Positions 28,172 through 36,585 of a stretch of DNA of 64,000 nt are shown here, piece after piece. Both the position numbers and the translations under genes were made by a program. This stretch comes from Blastococcus sp. CT_GayMR16 (lineage in GTDB: Bacteria > Actinomycetota > Actinomycetes > Mycobacteriales > Geodermatophilaceae): positions 62,001-126,000 of the forward strand of contig NZ_SPQK01000013.1 in the NCBI RefSeq assembly GCF_004570875.1. The letters are read 5' to 3'. Under the pieces are notes generated by a model. The model searched no databases. It saw only the letters and a program-made list of their open reading frames with translations, and had not been told where the DNA came from. Within the stretch, counting starts at the first letter, position 1. Every line of letters starts with the position of its first letter.

Positions 28172-28363
28172 TCAGGTGAGGACGTTGTAGGCGATCACCA
28201 TGTTCGCGATCGCCACGATGATCGCCACGACGCCGAGGACCAGGCCGACGGTCGCCTGCCCGCTCCGGGTGCCGTTGCGGCGGGCGACGGCGCCCAGGGC
28301 GACACTCACCACGCCGAGCGCGAGCCCGATGATCGCGAACAGCACGGCGAAGACGACGCCCAC
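28172..28363 (-). CDS. DUF4190-like small membrane protein, N-terminus uncertain (possible frameshift)
   Basis: A 63-residue product from GTG 28363 with two hydrophobic helices separated by RRNGTRSGQATVG, the DUF4190 pattern. The frame is open further upstream and encodes QSGQNGLAIASLVTG, the conserved start of DUF4190, but no ATG/GTG/TTG precedes it before a TGA. A GTG in another frame at 28437 follows TAACCC plus 6 bases, resembling the leaderless starts of this window. This suggests an indel between 28437 and about 28400, or an unusual start codon. Function unknown. Confidence 0.6.
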   Translation of the reverse strand: MGVVFAVLFAIIGLALGVVSVALGAVARRNGTRSGQATVGLVLGVVAIIVAIANMVIAYNVLT

Positions 28364-28580
28364 GATGCCGGTGACGAGCGAGGCGATCGCCAGGCCGTTC
28401 TGCCCGCTCTGCGTGGCCCGCGCGGGGTCGGTTTCACCTGACCGGGTTACCGCAGGTCAGGCGCGTGGACCCGGTGTGGGCCCGAAGGGTCCCCGCCGTG
28501 GACACGGGATCCGGCTCAGCGTCGGGGGGACGGCACCTGGCCGCGGTGTCGGCCGGAGGCCGACAGGGTCATGCGGATCG

Positions 28581-29120
28581 TCAGAGGTACTGGCCGCCGC
28601 CGGGGCGCATGTCGGGCTGCTGCGTGCCCTGTCCGCCGGGCAACGCCTTGCGCCGGACCTCCTCCAGCTGAGCCCGGGCGGCCATCTGCTGGGCGAACAG
28701 TGCGGTCTGGATGCCGTGGAAGACACCCTCGAGCCAGCCCACGAGCTGGGCCTGGACGATCCGCAGCTCCGCGTCCGACGGGGTCTCGCCCTCGGTGAAC
28801 GGCAGGGTGATCCGCTCCAGCTCGTCGCGCAGCTCGGGCGACAGGCCCTCCTCGAGCTCGCGGATCGATGCCGCGTGGATGTCGCGCAGCCGATTGCGGC
28901 TGGCGTCGTCCAGGGGCGCGGCGCGCACCTCCTCGAGCAGCTGCTTGATCATCGTGCCGATCCGCATCACCTTGGCGGGCTGCTCGACCATGTCCGCGAG
29001 CGGGCCCCCCTGACCGTCGTCGTCCCCCTGCGGCATCGCCAGGGCACCGACCGGCTGGCCGTCGGGGCCGACGACGACGACCTGCTGGGAGCGCTCGCTG
29101 CCGTGTCCGGGTGCAGTCAT
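28581..29120 (-). CDS. bpa: Bacterial proteasome activator Bpa/PafE
   Basis: An ATP-independent ring activator of the actinobacterial 20S proteasome. The 179-residue protein has the DUF2587 helical bundle (VMRIGTMIKQLLEEVRAAPLDD near residue 51, then REL and QLVGWLEGVFHGIQTALFAQQM) and ends in GGGQYL. The C-terminal GQYL is the HbYX-like peptide that docks into the proteasome and opens the gate, identical to that of Mycobacterium PafE. ATG 29120 follows GGAGG very closely. The presence of Bpa implies prcBA elsewhere in the genome. Confidence 0.95.
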   Translation of the reverse strand: MTAPGHGSERSQQVVVVGPDGQPVGALAMPQGDDDGQGGPLADMVEQPAKVMRIGTMIKQLLEEVRAAPLDDASRNRLRDIHAASIRELEEGLSPELRDELERITLPFTEGETPSDAELRIVQAQLVGWLEGVFHGIQTALFAQQMAARAQLEEVRRKALPGGQGTQQPDMRPGGGQYL

Positions 29121-29247
29121 GCCTCCATCCTGCCCCGAGGCACCGACCGGCCGAACGCCCGGTGGCTGAACCGATCCATGACCCGATCCGTGCTGGAGGT
29201 GTGGGGACCGGGTGGAGCCGGTCCCGCCCGCCGAAGGAGGTTCCGCC

Positions 29248-29760
29248 GTGAGGACGACGAAGATCCGGGCTGCTGCGGCCGCCCTGGGACTGCTCGCGCT
29301 GGCCGGCTGCGGATCCTCCTCGGACGGGAGCGGCACGGCATCGGGGGAGGGTTCCGGCGGTGAGGTGGCGAACGCGGTGCTCGCCACCGCGGACAGCGAC
29401 CTCGGGGAGATCGTCGTCGACGCCGACGGTCGCACCGTCTACGTCTTCGACAAGGACACGGCGGACTCGGGGCAGAGCGCCTGCAGTGGCGAGTGCCTGG
29501 CGAAGTGGCCGCCCGTTCCGGCGGAGTCCGACGATCCTGTCGTCGACGGGGTGACCGGTGAGATCGGCACGATCACCCGGGACGACGGATCCCGGCAGGT
29601 CACGCTGAGCGGCATGCCTCTGTACTTGTACGCCGGCGACTCGCAGGCTGGGGACGTGACCGGACAGGCAGTCGGCGGCATCTGGTGGGTCGTGGCCGCC
29701 GACGGGACGAAGGTCAGCGCCGCACCGACCTCGGAACCGGCAGCGGTGCCGGGGTACTGA
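29248..29760 (+). CDS. Lipoprotein with secreted repeats (COG4315 type)
   Basis: A 170-residue lipoprotein. The signal peptide ends at a lipobox LALAGC near residue 20, then a Ser/Gly linker. Two copies of the repeat of unknown function with Y-x4-D type spacing follow: GRTVYVFDKDTADSGQSACSGECLAKWPP and GMPLYLYAGDSQAGDVTGQAVGGIWWVV. The CSGEC pair may bind a metal or form a disulfide. GTG 29248 has AAGGAGG 7 bases upstream. It is 4 bp ahead of the ECF sigma gene, so probably the sensor or first target of that system. Confidence 0.9.
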   Translation: MRTTKIRAAAAALGLLALAGCGSSSDGSGTASGEGSGGEVANAVLATADSDLGEIVVDADGRTVYVFDKDTADSGQSACSGECLAKWPPVPAESDDPVVDGVTGEIGTITRDDGSRQVTLSGMPLYLYAGDSQAGDVTGQAVGGIWWVVAADGTKVSAAPTSEPAAVPGY

Positions 29761-29764
29761 TGCC

Positions 29765-30289
29765 ATGAGGACCCGGAGCGCAACTGTGCGCGAGGAGCGC
29801 CTGCGGGCCCTGTACGACGAGCACGCGCCCGTGCTGCTGGCCTACGCGCTGCGGCTGACCGACGGCGACCGGAACCGGGCCGAGGACATCGTGCAGGAGA
29901 CGCTGCTCCGGGCCTGGCGGAATCTCGACCGCCTCGACCAGGACGCCGGACCGGTCCGTCCCTGGCTGTTCACGGTCGCCCAGCACCTGGCCATCGACGC
30001 CCACCGGGCGCGGCGGGCCCGCCCGACGGAGGTGGGGGACGCCGCGCTGGCCCACGTGCCGGAGCTGGACCAGGTCGAGGGCACCCTGGACCGCATCGTC
30101 ATCGCCGACGCGCTCGACTCGCTCTCCCACGAGCATCGCGCGGTGATCATCGAGACCTACTACCGCGGCCGCACCGTGGCCGAGGCGGCCGGCGTGCTGG
30201 GCATCCCGCCCGGAACCGTGAAGTCCCGCTGCTACTACGCGCTCCGGGCGCTCAAGCTGGCACTGGCCGAACGAGGGGTGACGACGTGA
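29765..30289 (+). CDS. ECF sigma factor (SigL/SigK-like)
   Basis: A 174-residue extracytoplasmic function sigma factor. Region 2 contains YALRLTDGDRNRAEDIVQETLLRAWRNL and RPWLFTVAQHLAIDAHRAR; region 4 has the helix-turn-helix HRAVIIETYYRGRTVAEAAGVLGIPPGTVKSR. It resembles mycobacterial SigL, which partners with a zinc-binding membrane anti-sigma. The ATG at 29765 lies 4 bp after the lipoprotein stop, and its own stop overlaps the anti-sigma start as GTGA. Confidence 0.93.
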   Translation: MRTRSATVREERLRALYDEHAPVLLAYALRLTDGDRNRAEDIVQETLLRAWRNLDRLDQDAGPVRPWLFTVAQHLAIDAHRARRARPTEVGDAALAHVPELDQVEGTLDRIVIADALDSLSHEHRAVIIETYYRGRTVAEAAGVLGIPPGTVKSRCYYALRALKLALAERGVTT

Positions 30290-30912
30290 CCTGCCCCGTC
30301 GCCACGACCGATCTGGGCGCCTACGTGCTCGGAGCCCTGGAACCCGACGAGCGGCGGCGCGTGGACGAGCACCTGCGGCTCTGCCCGTCCTGTGCGAGGG
30401 AGCTCACCGAGTTCGCGGCGCTGCCGGGTGTGCTGGACCGGGTGCGGCCGGGCGATCTCCGCCCGGTCGCGGTGACGCCGTCGCCTGACCTGTTCGCCCG
30501 CGTGACGGCGGCCGCCGCGCCACCACCGCAACACCGGGCGCGCGTCATGGCGCTGGTCGCGGCGGCCGTGCTCGCCGTGCTCGGCATCGGGGCCGGTGTC
30601 ACCGTGTGGGCCACCGAATCGGGGGAGGAGAGCGTCACGGCGTCGGCCGGGGCGGTCCGGGCCACGGTGACCGCTAGCACCGTCGACGACGGCAGTGCGC
30701 TGGTCGTCACCGTCGCCGGGATGCACCCGGGCGAGACCTGCCGCCTGGTCGCGGTCGACTCGACCGGCGCTCTGCACCCGGCGGGAACGTGGCCCGCATC
30801 GCCGGCCGGGGACGGAACGTGGCGGGGCTGGGCCGACGTCGAGCGTGCGGATCTGACCGAGGTCGTCCTGCTGGGCGACGGCGGCCGCGAGCTGGTGCGC
30901 GTGCCGTTCTGA
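30286..30912 (+). CDS. Membrane anti-sigma factor with zinc-finger domain
   Basis: A 208-residue protein: an N-terminal ZAS domain (residues 1-45) with VDEHLRLCPSCAREL (HxxxCxxC), a cytoplasmic linker, one transmembrane helix near 85-105 (VMALVAAAVLAVLGIGAGVTVW) and an extracytoplasmic domain of about 100 residues that looks like the RskA C-terminal fold. It should hold the upstream ECF sigma factor at the membrane until proteolysis or redox change. Overlap with sigma (GTGA) fixes the stoichiometric coupling. Confidence 0.92.
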   Translation: MTCPVATTDLGAYVLGALEPDERRRVDEHLRLCPSCARELTEFAALPGVLDRVRPGDLRPVAVTPSPDLFARVTAAAAPPPQHRARVMALVAAAVLAVLGIGAGVTVWATESGEESVTASAGAVRATVTASTVDDGSALVVTVAGMHPGETCRLVAVDSTGALHPAGTWPASPAGDGTWRGWADVERADLTEVVLLGDGGRELVRVPF

Positions 30913-30918
30913 GCCGCG

Positions 30919-31911
30919 TCAGTCCTCGGGAAGCAGCAGCACCTTGCCTATGTGCTCGCTCGCCTCGATCAGCGCGTGCGCCTCGCCGGCCCGGGACATC
31001 GGGAGCCGGCGGTCGACGATCGGGCGGATGACCCCGCGTTCGACGTCCGGCCAGACGTCGTGCAGGACCGCGGCGACGATCTCGGCCTTGCCGCCGTGTC
31101 CGGTGGCCGGCCGGGCCCGCAGCGTCGTGGCGTGCACCGAGGCCCGCTTGGCCATCAGCTTCCCGAGGTCGAGCTCGGCCTTCGTGCCGCCCTGCATGCC
31201 GATCGACACCAGCCGGCCGCCGACGGCCAGGGCGTCGACGTTGCGGGCCAGGTACTTGGCGCCCATGTTGTCGAGGACGACGTCGACGCCGGCGCCGTCG
31301 GTCTCCTCCTTCACCCGCTCGACGAAGTCCTCGTCGCGGTAGTTGATCCCGACCTCGGCGCCGAGCTCGCGGCACACGTCGAGCTTGGCCGCCGTCCCCG
31401 CGGTGGTGAACACCCGCGCACCGGAGCGGGCCGCGAGCTGGATGGCCATCGTGCCGATACCGCTGGAGCCGCCGTGGACGAGGAAGCAGTCGCCGCGCCG
31501 CAGCCCGGCCAGCATGAACACGTTGGACCACACGGTGCTGGTGACCTCGGGGAGCGCGGCGGACGTGGCCAGCTCCACGCCGGCGGGCCGGGGCAGCAAC
31601 TGCCCCGCCGGGACGGCGACCCTTTCGGCGTAGCCGCCGCCGGAGAGCAGCGCGCACACCTCGTCGCCCACCGACCAGCCGACGACGCCGTCGCCCACCT
31701 CGCTGATCACGCCGCTGCACTCGAGCCCGAGGATCTCGCTGGCGCCCTTCGGAGGCGGGTAGAAGCCCTGGCGCTGGAGCAGATCGGCGCGGTTCACGGC
31801 GGTCGCTGCGACGTCCACGATCATCTCGCCCGGCCCGCAGACCGGGTCGGGCACCTCACCCCAGCCGAGAACCTCGGGACCGCCGGGCTCCGTCACCGTG
31901 ACCGCACGCAT
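30919..31911 (-). CDS. NAD(P)H:quinone oxidoreductase, PIG3/zinc-independent MDR type
   Basis: A 330-residue medium-chain reductase: N-terminal GroES-like catalytic domain (NRADLLQRQGFYPPP at 40-54, the PIG3/QOR block), and a Rossmann domain with VHGGSSGIGTMAIQLA. No zinc-ligand cysteines, as expected for quinone reductases. It reduces quinones or enals with NADPH. It is convergent with the anti-sigma gene, 6 bases apart. The start ATG 31911 has a leaderless -10 embedded in the edge of a repeat. Confidence 0.93.
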   Translation of the reverse strand: MRAVTVTEPGGPEVLGWGEVPDPVCGPGEMIVDVAATAVNRADLLQRQGFYPPPKGASEILGLECSGVISEVGDGVVGWSVGDEVCALLSGGGYAERVAVPAGQLLPRPAGVELATSAALPEVTSTVWSNVFMLAGLRRGDCFLVHGGSSGIGTMAIQLAARSGARVFTTAGTAAKLDVCRELGAEVGINYRDEDFVERVKEETDGAGVDVVLDNMGAKYLARNVDALAVGGRLVSIGMQGGTKAELDLGKLMAKRASVHATTLRARPATGHGGKAEIVAAVLHDVWPDVERGVIRPIVDRRLPMSRAGEAHALIEASEHIGKVLLLPED

Positions 31912-31917
31912 CCCCCG

Positions 31918-31923
31918 ACCCTA
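31918..31923 (-). promoter_or_regulatory. Leaderless -10 of the quinone oxidoreductase (TAGGGT)
   Basis: On the minus strand TAGGGT is followed by CGGGGG and the ATG at 31911. The -10 abuts repeat family 2, copy 1. Confidence 0.7.
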
Positions 31924-31983
31924 AGGCCCCCTCCAGGGCACCGCCCCGAGCGTGCGAGGCGTGTGGAGGAGGGGTCCTTGTAC
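31924..31983. repeat. Intergenic palindromic repeat, family 2, copy 1
   Basis: GGCCCCCTCCAGGGCACCG, then CCGAGCGTGCGAG, then GGAGGAGGGGTCCTT: the same order of blocks as at 38494, 39935 and (inverted) 35480. The ends are complementary, so the element can fold as a long hairpin. It fills the gap between the quinone oxidoreductase start and the next gene. Most diverged copy. Confidence 0.7.
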
Positions 31984-32142
31984 AGGAACGGCGACGCTCT
32001 GGCCCGACGCGCCGGGCCGGGCGGCGCGCCGGTGCCCGCGGTGAGCGAGCCACCGGTGCGGGCGGCCGACGGTGCCACGCTCGAGGGGTCCGCCGGCACG
32101 CGCCGCGGGATCCGCGGCCCGGCGTTCGCCAGGAGATGAGCC

Positions 32143-33003
32143 ATGGCCCCCTCGCCGCAACCCACCTGGAACCCGCCACCGCCCGCTCCCCGCATGGGCC
32201 CGGGACGGGTCATCGCCCTCGTGATCGGGGTCCTCCTCCTGCTGCCCGCGCTCGGGCTGTTGCTGGGAGGCGGGGTACTGCTCTGGGCCGACAAGGTCGA
32301 GCGGAACGACGACGGCTTCCTGTTCACCGCGGAGGACGCCTTCTCCACCGACGGCTACGCCCTGGCCAGCGAGCAGGTCGACCTCAGCACCGGGGCGGAC
32401 TGGGTGCCGCTGTCGGCCGCACTGGGGACCGCCCGCATCGAGGTGACCGCGGCCGACCCGGACCAGGCGATCTTCATCGGGATCGCGCCCTTGGCCGACG
32501 GCACCCGCTACCTCGACGGCGTCGAGCACTCCGTTGTCGACGACCTCGGGCTCGACAACCCCGCCCAGGCGGTCGTGCCCGGCGGCGCACCATCCGGTCC
32601 GCCGACCGACGAGACGTTCTGGGTCGCCGAGAGCAGCGGCACCGGGACGCAGCAGGTGAGCTGGGTGCCCGAGGACGGCGCATGGATGTTCGTCGTCATG
32701 AATGACGATGCATCGTCCGGTGTCGCCATCGATGCCCGGATCGGCGCGACCGCCCCCGCCCTCGACGGCCTCGCGTGGGGACTGATCGCCGGTGGCGCGG
32801 TCCTGCTGGTGGTCGGCTGCGTGCTGATCCTGGTCGCCGCCCGGCCCCGGCCGGCTGCTTCCGGCCCGTACCCCGGTGCCCAGATGCCGGCCGGTAAGCC
32901 GTACTGGACGCCTCCGCCGCCGGTCGACCGGACCACGGCCGCCGACGCCCAGCCCGGTGCCCAGACGCGGACGGGCGCGCCCCCGCAGGCGCCGCCCGGC
33001 TGA
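32143..33003 (+). CDS. Hypothetical two-helix membrane protein with Pro-rich tails
   Basis: A 286-residue protein. A short Pro-rich N-terminus precedes TM1 (VIALVIGVLLLLPALGLLLGGGVLLW, about 23-48). An extracytoplasmic domain of about 160 residues follows, then TM2 (LAWGLIAGGAVLLVVGCVLILV) and a Pro/Ala-rich cytoplasmic tail. This architecture is widespread in actinobacteria without known function. ATG 32143 has AGGAGA at a proper distance. Monocistronic as far as seen. Confidence 0.85.
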   Translation: MAPSPQPTWNPPPPAPRMGPGRVIALVIGVLLLLPALGLLLGGGVLLWADKVERNDDGFLFTAEDAFSTDGYALASEQVDLSTGADWVPLSAALGTARIEVTAADPDQAIFIGIAPLADGTRYLDGVEHSVVDDLGLDNPAQAVVPGGAPSGPPTDETFWVAESSGTGTQQVSWVPEDGAWMFVVMNDDASSGVAIDARIGATAPALDGLAWGLIAGGAVLLVVGCVLILVAARPRPAASGPYPGAQMPAGKPYWTPPPPVDRTTAADAQPGAQTRTGAPPQAPPG

Positions 33004-33062
33004 CCGGGCTCTCCAAGTCGGCCGCGAGCGGGCTACCAGTGCGCCCGGGCACGGTTCCTGTC

Positions 33063-33776
33063 ATGACGACGACCTCTCCCGCTCCCCGGCCGGCCTTCGC
33101 CGTGACCCCGCGTCGCGCCGGCGAACCCGAAGCCGATCTCCTCAGCTTCACGCTCATCCACCGTGCCCTCCGTTCGGGCACGCGGCAGTTGGCCGACGCC
33201 GCCGGCGGCATCGCCGCGGGGCAGCCGTGCAGCCGGGAGCGGCAGCGGGCGCTCGTGCAGATGGCCCTCGCCGTCCTGCACGAGATCACCACGCACCACG
33301 AGCGTGAGGACGACGTCCTGTGGCCGGTCATCGTGGCCTCGGTGGAGGGCGCCGAGGCGACCACGGTCGAGCTCGCGGACCTCTCCGAAGACCACGTCGA
33401 GCTGCACGCCGTCATCGGGCGGGCCCAGCGCGCGCTGCCGGCGTTCGCCCGTGAGCCGCGGACGGGCGCGGCGGAGCTCGGCGCGGTCTTGACCGAGATG
33501 GCCGACCTGCTCGACGAGCACATCGGGGAGGAGGAGCGGGAGGTGTTCCCGGTCATTCGCGAGCACGTCTCGGCGGCGGACTTCGCCCGCTGCGAGGAGC
33601 TGTTCCGCAAGGGGACCTCGATCGGCCAGCTGACGTTCCTGCTGCCCTGGGTTGCCGACCAGTGCACCCCGGAGGAGCGGGCCGAGCTACTGGCGTCGGC
33701 GGGCCGGCCGCTGGTCCTCCTGCTGCGCCTCACCGAGGGCCGCTACGTCCGCCGTCGCGACCTGGTGCGCGGCTGA
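33063..33776 (+). CDS. Hemerythrin (HHE) domain protein
   Basis: A 237-residue helical protein with a hemerythrin-like di-iron pattern: a His in FTLIHRALRSG, HEITTHHEREDDVLWPVI, LSEDHVELHAVIG and LLDEHIGEEEREVFPVI, i.e. the H...HxxxE...H...HxxxE ligand set across four helices. Such proteins bind O2 or NO or protect iron-sulphur centres. ATG 33063 is preferred over the GTG at 33039. It is convergent with the acyl-CoA ligase. Confidence 0.88.
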   Translation: MTTTSPAPRPAFAVTPRRAGEPEADLLSFTLIHRALRSGTRQLADAAGGIAAGQPCSRERQRALVQMALAVLHEITTHHEREDDVLWPVIVASVEGAEATTVELADLSEDHVELHAVIGRAQRALPAFAREPRTGAAELGAVLTEMADLLDEHIGEEEREVFPVIREHVSAADFARCEELFRKGTSIGQLTFLLPWVADQCTPEERAELLASAGRPLVLLLRLTEGRYVRRRDLVRG

Positions 33777-33795
33777 GAACCCCGCCGACAGACTC

Positions 33796-35397
33796 CTACG
33801 CGCGGGCCTTGAGGTCCTTGCGCAGGATCTTCCCGGCCGCGGACTTCGGCACCGTGTCGATGAACTCGACCAACCGGATCTTCTTGTGCGGGGCCACCTT
33901 CTCGGCCATGTAGGCCTTGACGGCGTCCTCGGTGAGCTCCGAGCCGGGCGCGCGGACGACGAAGGCCTTGGGTAGCTCCTCGCCGCTCTCCTTCTCCGGA
34001 ACGCCGATGACCGCGGCGTCGGCGATCTCGGGATGACCGAGCAGCACGGCCTCGAGCTCGGCCGGGGCCACCTGGTAGCCCTTGTACTTGATCAGTTCCT
34101 TGACCCGGTCGACGACGGTGTAGACGCCGTGGTCGTCGACGATGGCGACGTCGCCGGTGTGCAGCCAGCCGTCGGAGTCGACGGTCTCGTTGGTGGCCTG
34201 CTCGTTGTTCAGGTAGCCCTTCATCACCTGCGGGCCGCGGATCCACAGCTCGCCCCGCTCGCCCTCGGCGGCGTCCTCACCGGTGGCGGGGTCGATGAGC
34301 CGGCACTCGGTGTTGGGGATCGCGTAGCCGACCGACCCCTTCGGCACCTCGTAGCCCTCGGCGCCGGGCGGCTCGTGGCCCGGGTCGGGCGTGGTGTGCG
34401 AGACGGGCGAGAGCTCGGTCATGCCGTAGCCCTGAGCGACCGTCACGCCGTCGTCGGCACCCTTGCGCAGCCGCTGCTCCACGGCGAGGGCGAGCTGCTC
34501 GTCCAGCGGCGCGGCGCCGGACAGGATCGAGCGCAGCGACGACAGGTCGTAGGAGCCGACCAGCGGGTGCTTGGCGAAGGCGACCAGGATCGGCGGCGCG
34601 ACGAACGCGCGGGTGATCTTGTAGTCCTGGATCGTCCGGAGGAAGTCCTCCAGGTCGAAGCGCGGCAACGTGACGACGGTCGCGCCCCACTGGAGGCCCT
34701 GGTTCATGAGGACCGTCAGGCCGTAGATGTGGAAGAACGGCAGGACGGCGATGATCTTCTCGTCCTCCTGCAGGTCGATCAGCGCCCGCGTCTGCGCCAC
34801 GTTGGCCACCAGGTTGCGGTGGGTGAGCATGACGCCCTTGGGGAGACCGGTGGTACCGCTGGAGTACGGCAGGGTGACGAGGTCCTCGGCCGGATCGATG
34901 TCGACCTGCACCGACGGGGCGTCGGCGCCCAGGAGATCGAAGAGGTTGGCGTGGCCCTCCATGCCGTCGAGCACGACGATCTCGTCCAGGGGCGACTTCT
35001 CGGCGGCCGCCGAGGCGCGATCCATGAACAGGGAGATCGTGATCAGGATCTTCGCGCCGGAGTCCTTCAGCTGGAAGGCGATCTCGTCGGGCGTATAGAG
35101 CGAGTTGATCGGGCTCATCACGCAGCCGGCCGCGGCGATGCCGTGGAAGACCACCGGGTACCAGGGGGTGTTCGGGCAGAAGACGGCGACGGTGTCGCCC
35201 TTGCGGAGGCCTCGGGCGTGGAGGTTCGCAGCGACGCGTTCGACGTAGGCCGCGAGCTGACCGTGGGTGATCGTGTCGCCCTTGAGGCCGTCGATCAGGG
35301 CCGGGGTGTCGGGCTTCTCCTTGCCCGCGGCGAGGACGAACTCGGGCACCGACAGGTTCGGGATCTCGACGTCGGGATACGGGCTGGCCAGTGCCAC
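33796..35397 (-). CDS. AMP-binding acyl-CoA synthetase, 4-coumarate-CoA ligase type
   Basis: A 533-residue ANL-superfamily ligase that activates a carboxylic acid through an acyl-adenylate to the CoA thioester. Motifs: ATP loop LPYSSGTTGLPKGVMLTH, GYGMTELSPV, GWLHTGDVAIVD, hinge KELIKYKGYQVAPAELE and C-terminal catalytic Lys in KSAAGKILRKDL. The substrate is probably aromatic or medium/long-chain. GTG 35397 has GAGGAGGAG 5 bases upstream; the frame is open further but without homology. Confidence 0.93.
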   Translation of the reverse strand: MALASPYPDVEIPNLSVPEFVLAAGKEKPDTPALIDGLKGDTITHGQLAAYVERVAANLHARGLRKGDTVAVFCPNTPWYPVVFHGIAAAGCVMSPINSLYTPDEIAFQLKDSGAKILITISLFMDRASAAAEKSPLDEIVVLDGMEGHANLFDLLGADAPSVQVDIDPAEDLVTLPYSSGTTGLPKGVMLTHRNLVANVAQTRALIDLQEDEKIIAVLPFFHIYGLTVLMNQGLQWGATVVTLPRFDLEDFLRTIQDYKITRAFVAPPILVAFAKHPLVGSYDLSSLRSILSGAAPLDEQLALAVEQRLRKGADDGVTVAQGYGMTELSPVSHTTPDPGHEPPGAEGYEVPKGSVGYAIPNTECRLIDPATGEDAAEGERGELWIRGPQVMKGYLNNEQATNETVDSDGWLHTGDVAIVDDHGVYTVVDRVKELIKYKGYQVAPAELEAVLLGHPEIADAAVIGVPEKESGEELPKAFVVRAPGSELTEDAVKAYMAEKVAPHKKIRLVEFIDTVPKSAAGKILRKDLKARA

Positions 35398-35479
35398 GGG
35401 TGCTCCTCCTCGGTTCTGATGTGGCGCCAGTCTCACATTCCGCGTGTCGCCTGCCACAAGGGGGTTACTCGCGAGTTCT

Positions 35480-35531
35480 GTAAGGACCCCGCGGCCCCCC
35501 ACCGCTCGCGCGCTCACGGCGGGCCCCTGCA
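35480..35531. repeat. Intergenic palindromic repeat, family 2, copy 4 (inverted)
   Basis: TAAGGACCCCGCGGCCCCCC, then ACCGCTCGCGCGCTCACGG, then CGGGCCCCTGCA, which matches the reverse complement of the copies at 38494 and 39935. It lies just past the stop of the thioesterase at 35549. Confidence 0.78.
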
Positions 35532-35548
35532 CCGGCCGGGCCTTCGGG

Positions 35549-35974
35549 CTACCGCGGCCAGAGCACCGACTGCGTGCACCGGAACAGCGCGATCGTCCGG
35601 CCGGAACCGGTGTCGGTCACCACGCCGTCCCAGACCTGCGTCGTCCGTCCGGCGTGGGCATTGGTCGCGACCACCGCGATCCGCCCCTCCCGGACCGTGC
35701 CGAGGAAGTTGGACTTCAGCTCGATCGTGGTGAAGCCGGTCGAGCCCTCGGGCAGCAGCGCGCGCGTCGCCAGGCCGCACGCGGTGTCGGCCAGCCCCAC
35801 CACCGTCGCGGCGTGCAGGTAGCCGTTCGGGGCAAGCAGGTCCGGGCGGACGTCGAGGGCGGCGTCCAGGCGGCCGGGCTCGTGCGCGGTGATCGTGATC
35901 CCGAGCAGGCCCGGGAGCGTGCCCGGGAGCAGCGCGTTGAGCTCGTCGGCGGTGTGGAACCCGGTGCCGGCCAT
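35549..35974 (-). CDS. PaaI-family hotdog-fold thioesterase
   Basis: A 141-residue hotdog thioesterase. The conserved helix LAPNGYLHAATVVGLADTACG carries the catalytic region (N-G-x-x-H-A and the acidic residue), and FTTIELKSNFLGTVREG is the typical central sheet. It hydrolyses acyl-CoA thioesters. It follows the acyl-CoA ligase in reverse order on the same strand and could act on the same pool. The start is fixed by the leaderless -10 at 35981. Confidence 0.9.
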   Translation of the reverse strand: MAGTGFHTADELNALLPGTLPGLLGITITAHEPGRLDAALDVRPDLLAPNGYLHAATVVGLADTACGLATRALLPEGSTGFTTIELKSNFLGTVREGRIAVVATNAHAGRTTQVWDGVVTDTGSGRTIALFRCTQSVLWPR

Positions 35975-35980
35975 GTCGGG

Positions 35981-35986
35981 ACGGTA
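35981..35986 (-). promoter_or_regulatory. Leaderless -10 of the thioesterase (TACCGT)
   Basis: On the minus strand TACCGT, 6 bases, ATG 35974. Confidence 0.7.
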
Positions 35987-36062
35987 GTGGGCGCACGAAC
36001 CCGGTCGGACGGGCGCCGACCGGCGGTAGCCTGCTCGCCCACCTGCGCCGTCGGGAGCCGAC

Positions 36063-36569
36063 ATGGATGACGAAGAGACCGCTGCGGCGGCCGTACGGAT
36101 CCTCCGGGCGAGCGACGGGGACGCGATGGGGGATCCCGCCGGGGTGCGCGACCGCTTCATGATCGACGGCGAGGACGCCGGCGGCCGGTTCGCACTCGTG
36201 CAACACCTGTTCCCGCCGAGGGCGCTGCTGGCGCCGGTGCACCTGCATCACCTGGAGGACGAGTACACCTACGTCCTCTCCGGGCGCATCGGCGGAATCC
36301 TCGGCGAGGAGGAGGTGTTCGCCGAGCCCGGCGACCTGGTGTTCAAGCCACGAAACCAGTGGCACACCCTGTGGAACGCCGGTGACGAGCCCGCCGCGGT
36401 GCTCGAGCTGATCTCGCCGGCCGGCCTCGAGACGTTCTTCCGCTGGGTCGACTCGCAGACGGAGTTCCCGACGCCTGAGGTGCTGGCCGAGATGGCCGCC
36501 CCCTACCGGTGCGACGTCGACCCCGAACGGACCGGGCGCATCGTCGAGCAGCACGGCCTGACGTTCTGA
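36063..36569 (+). CDS. Cupin-domain protein
   Basis: A 168-residue single-domain cupin. Motif 1 is PVHLHHLEDEYTYVLSGRIG (metal ligands His-His-Glu) and motif 2 is PGDLVFKPRNQWHTLWN (final His). Metal-binding cupins of this size are isomerases, dioxygenases or sensors; none assigned. A -10 (TAGCCT, 36027-36032) lies 30 bases upstream and GGGAG precedes the ATG. Divergent from the thioesterase. Confidence 0.87.
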   Translation: MDDEETAAAAVRILRASDGDAMGDPAGVRDRFMIDGEDAGGRFALVQHLFPPRALLAPVHLHHLEDEYTYVLSGRIGGILGEEEVFAEPGDLVFKPRNQWHTLWNAGDEPAAVLELISPAGLETFFRWVDSQTEFPTPEVLAEMAAPYRCDVDPERTGRIVEQHGLTF

Positions 36570-36585
36570 GTCGGGCAGCCGTGGC

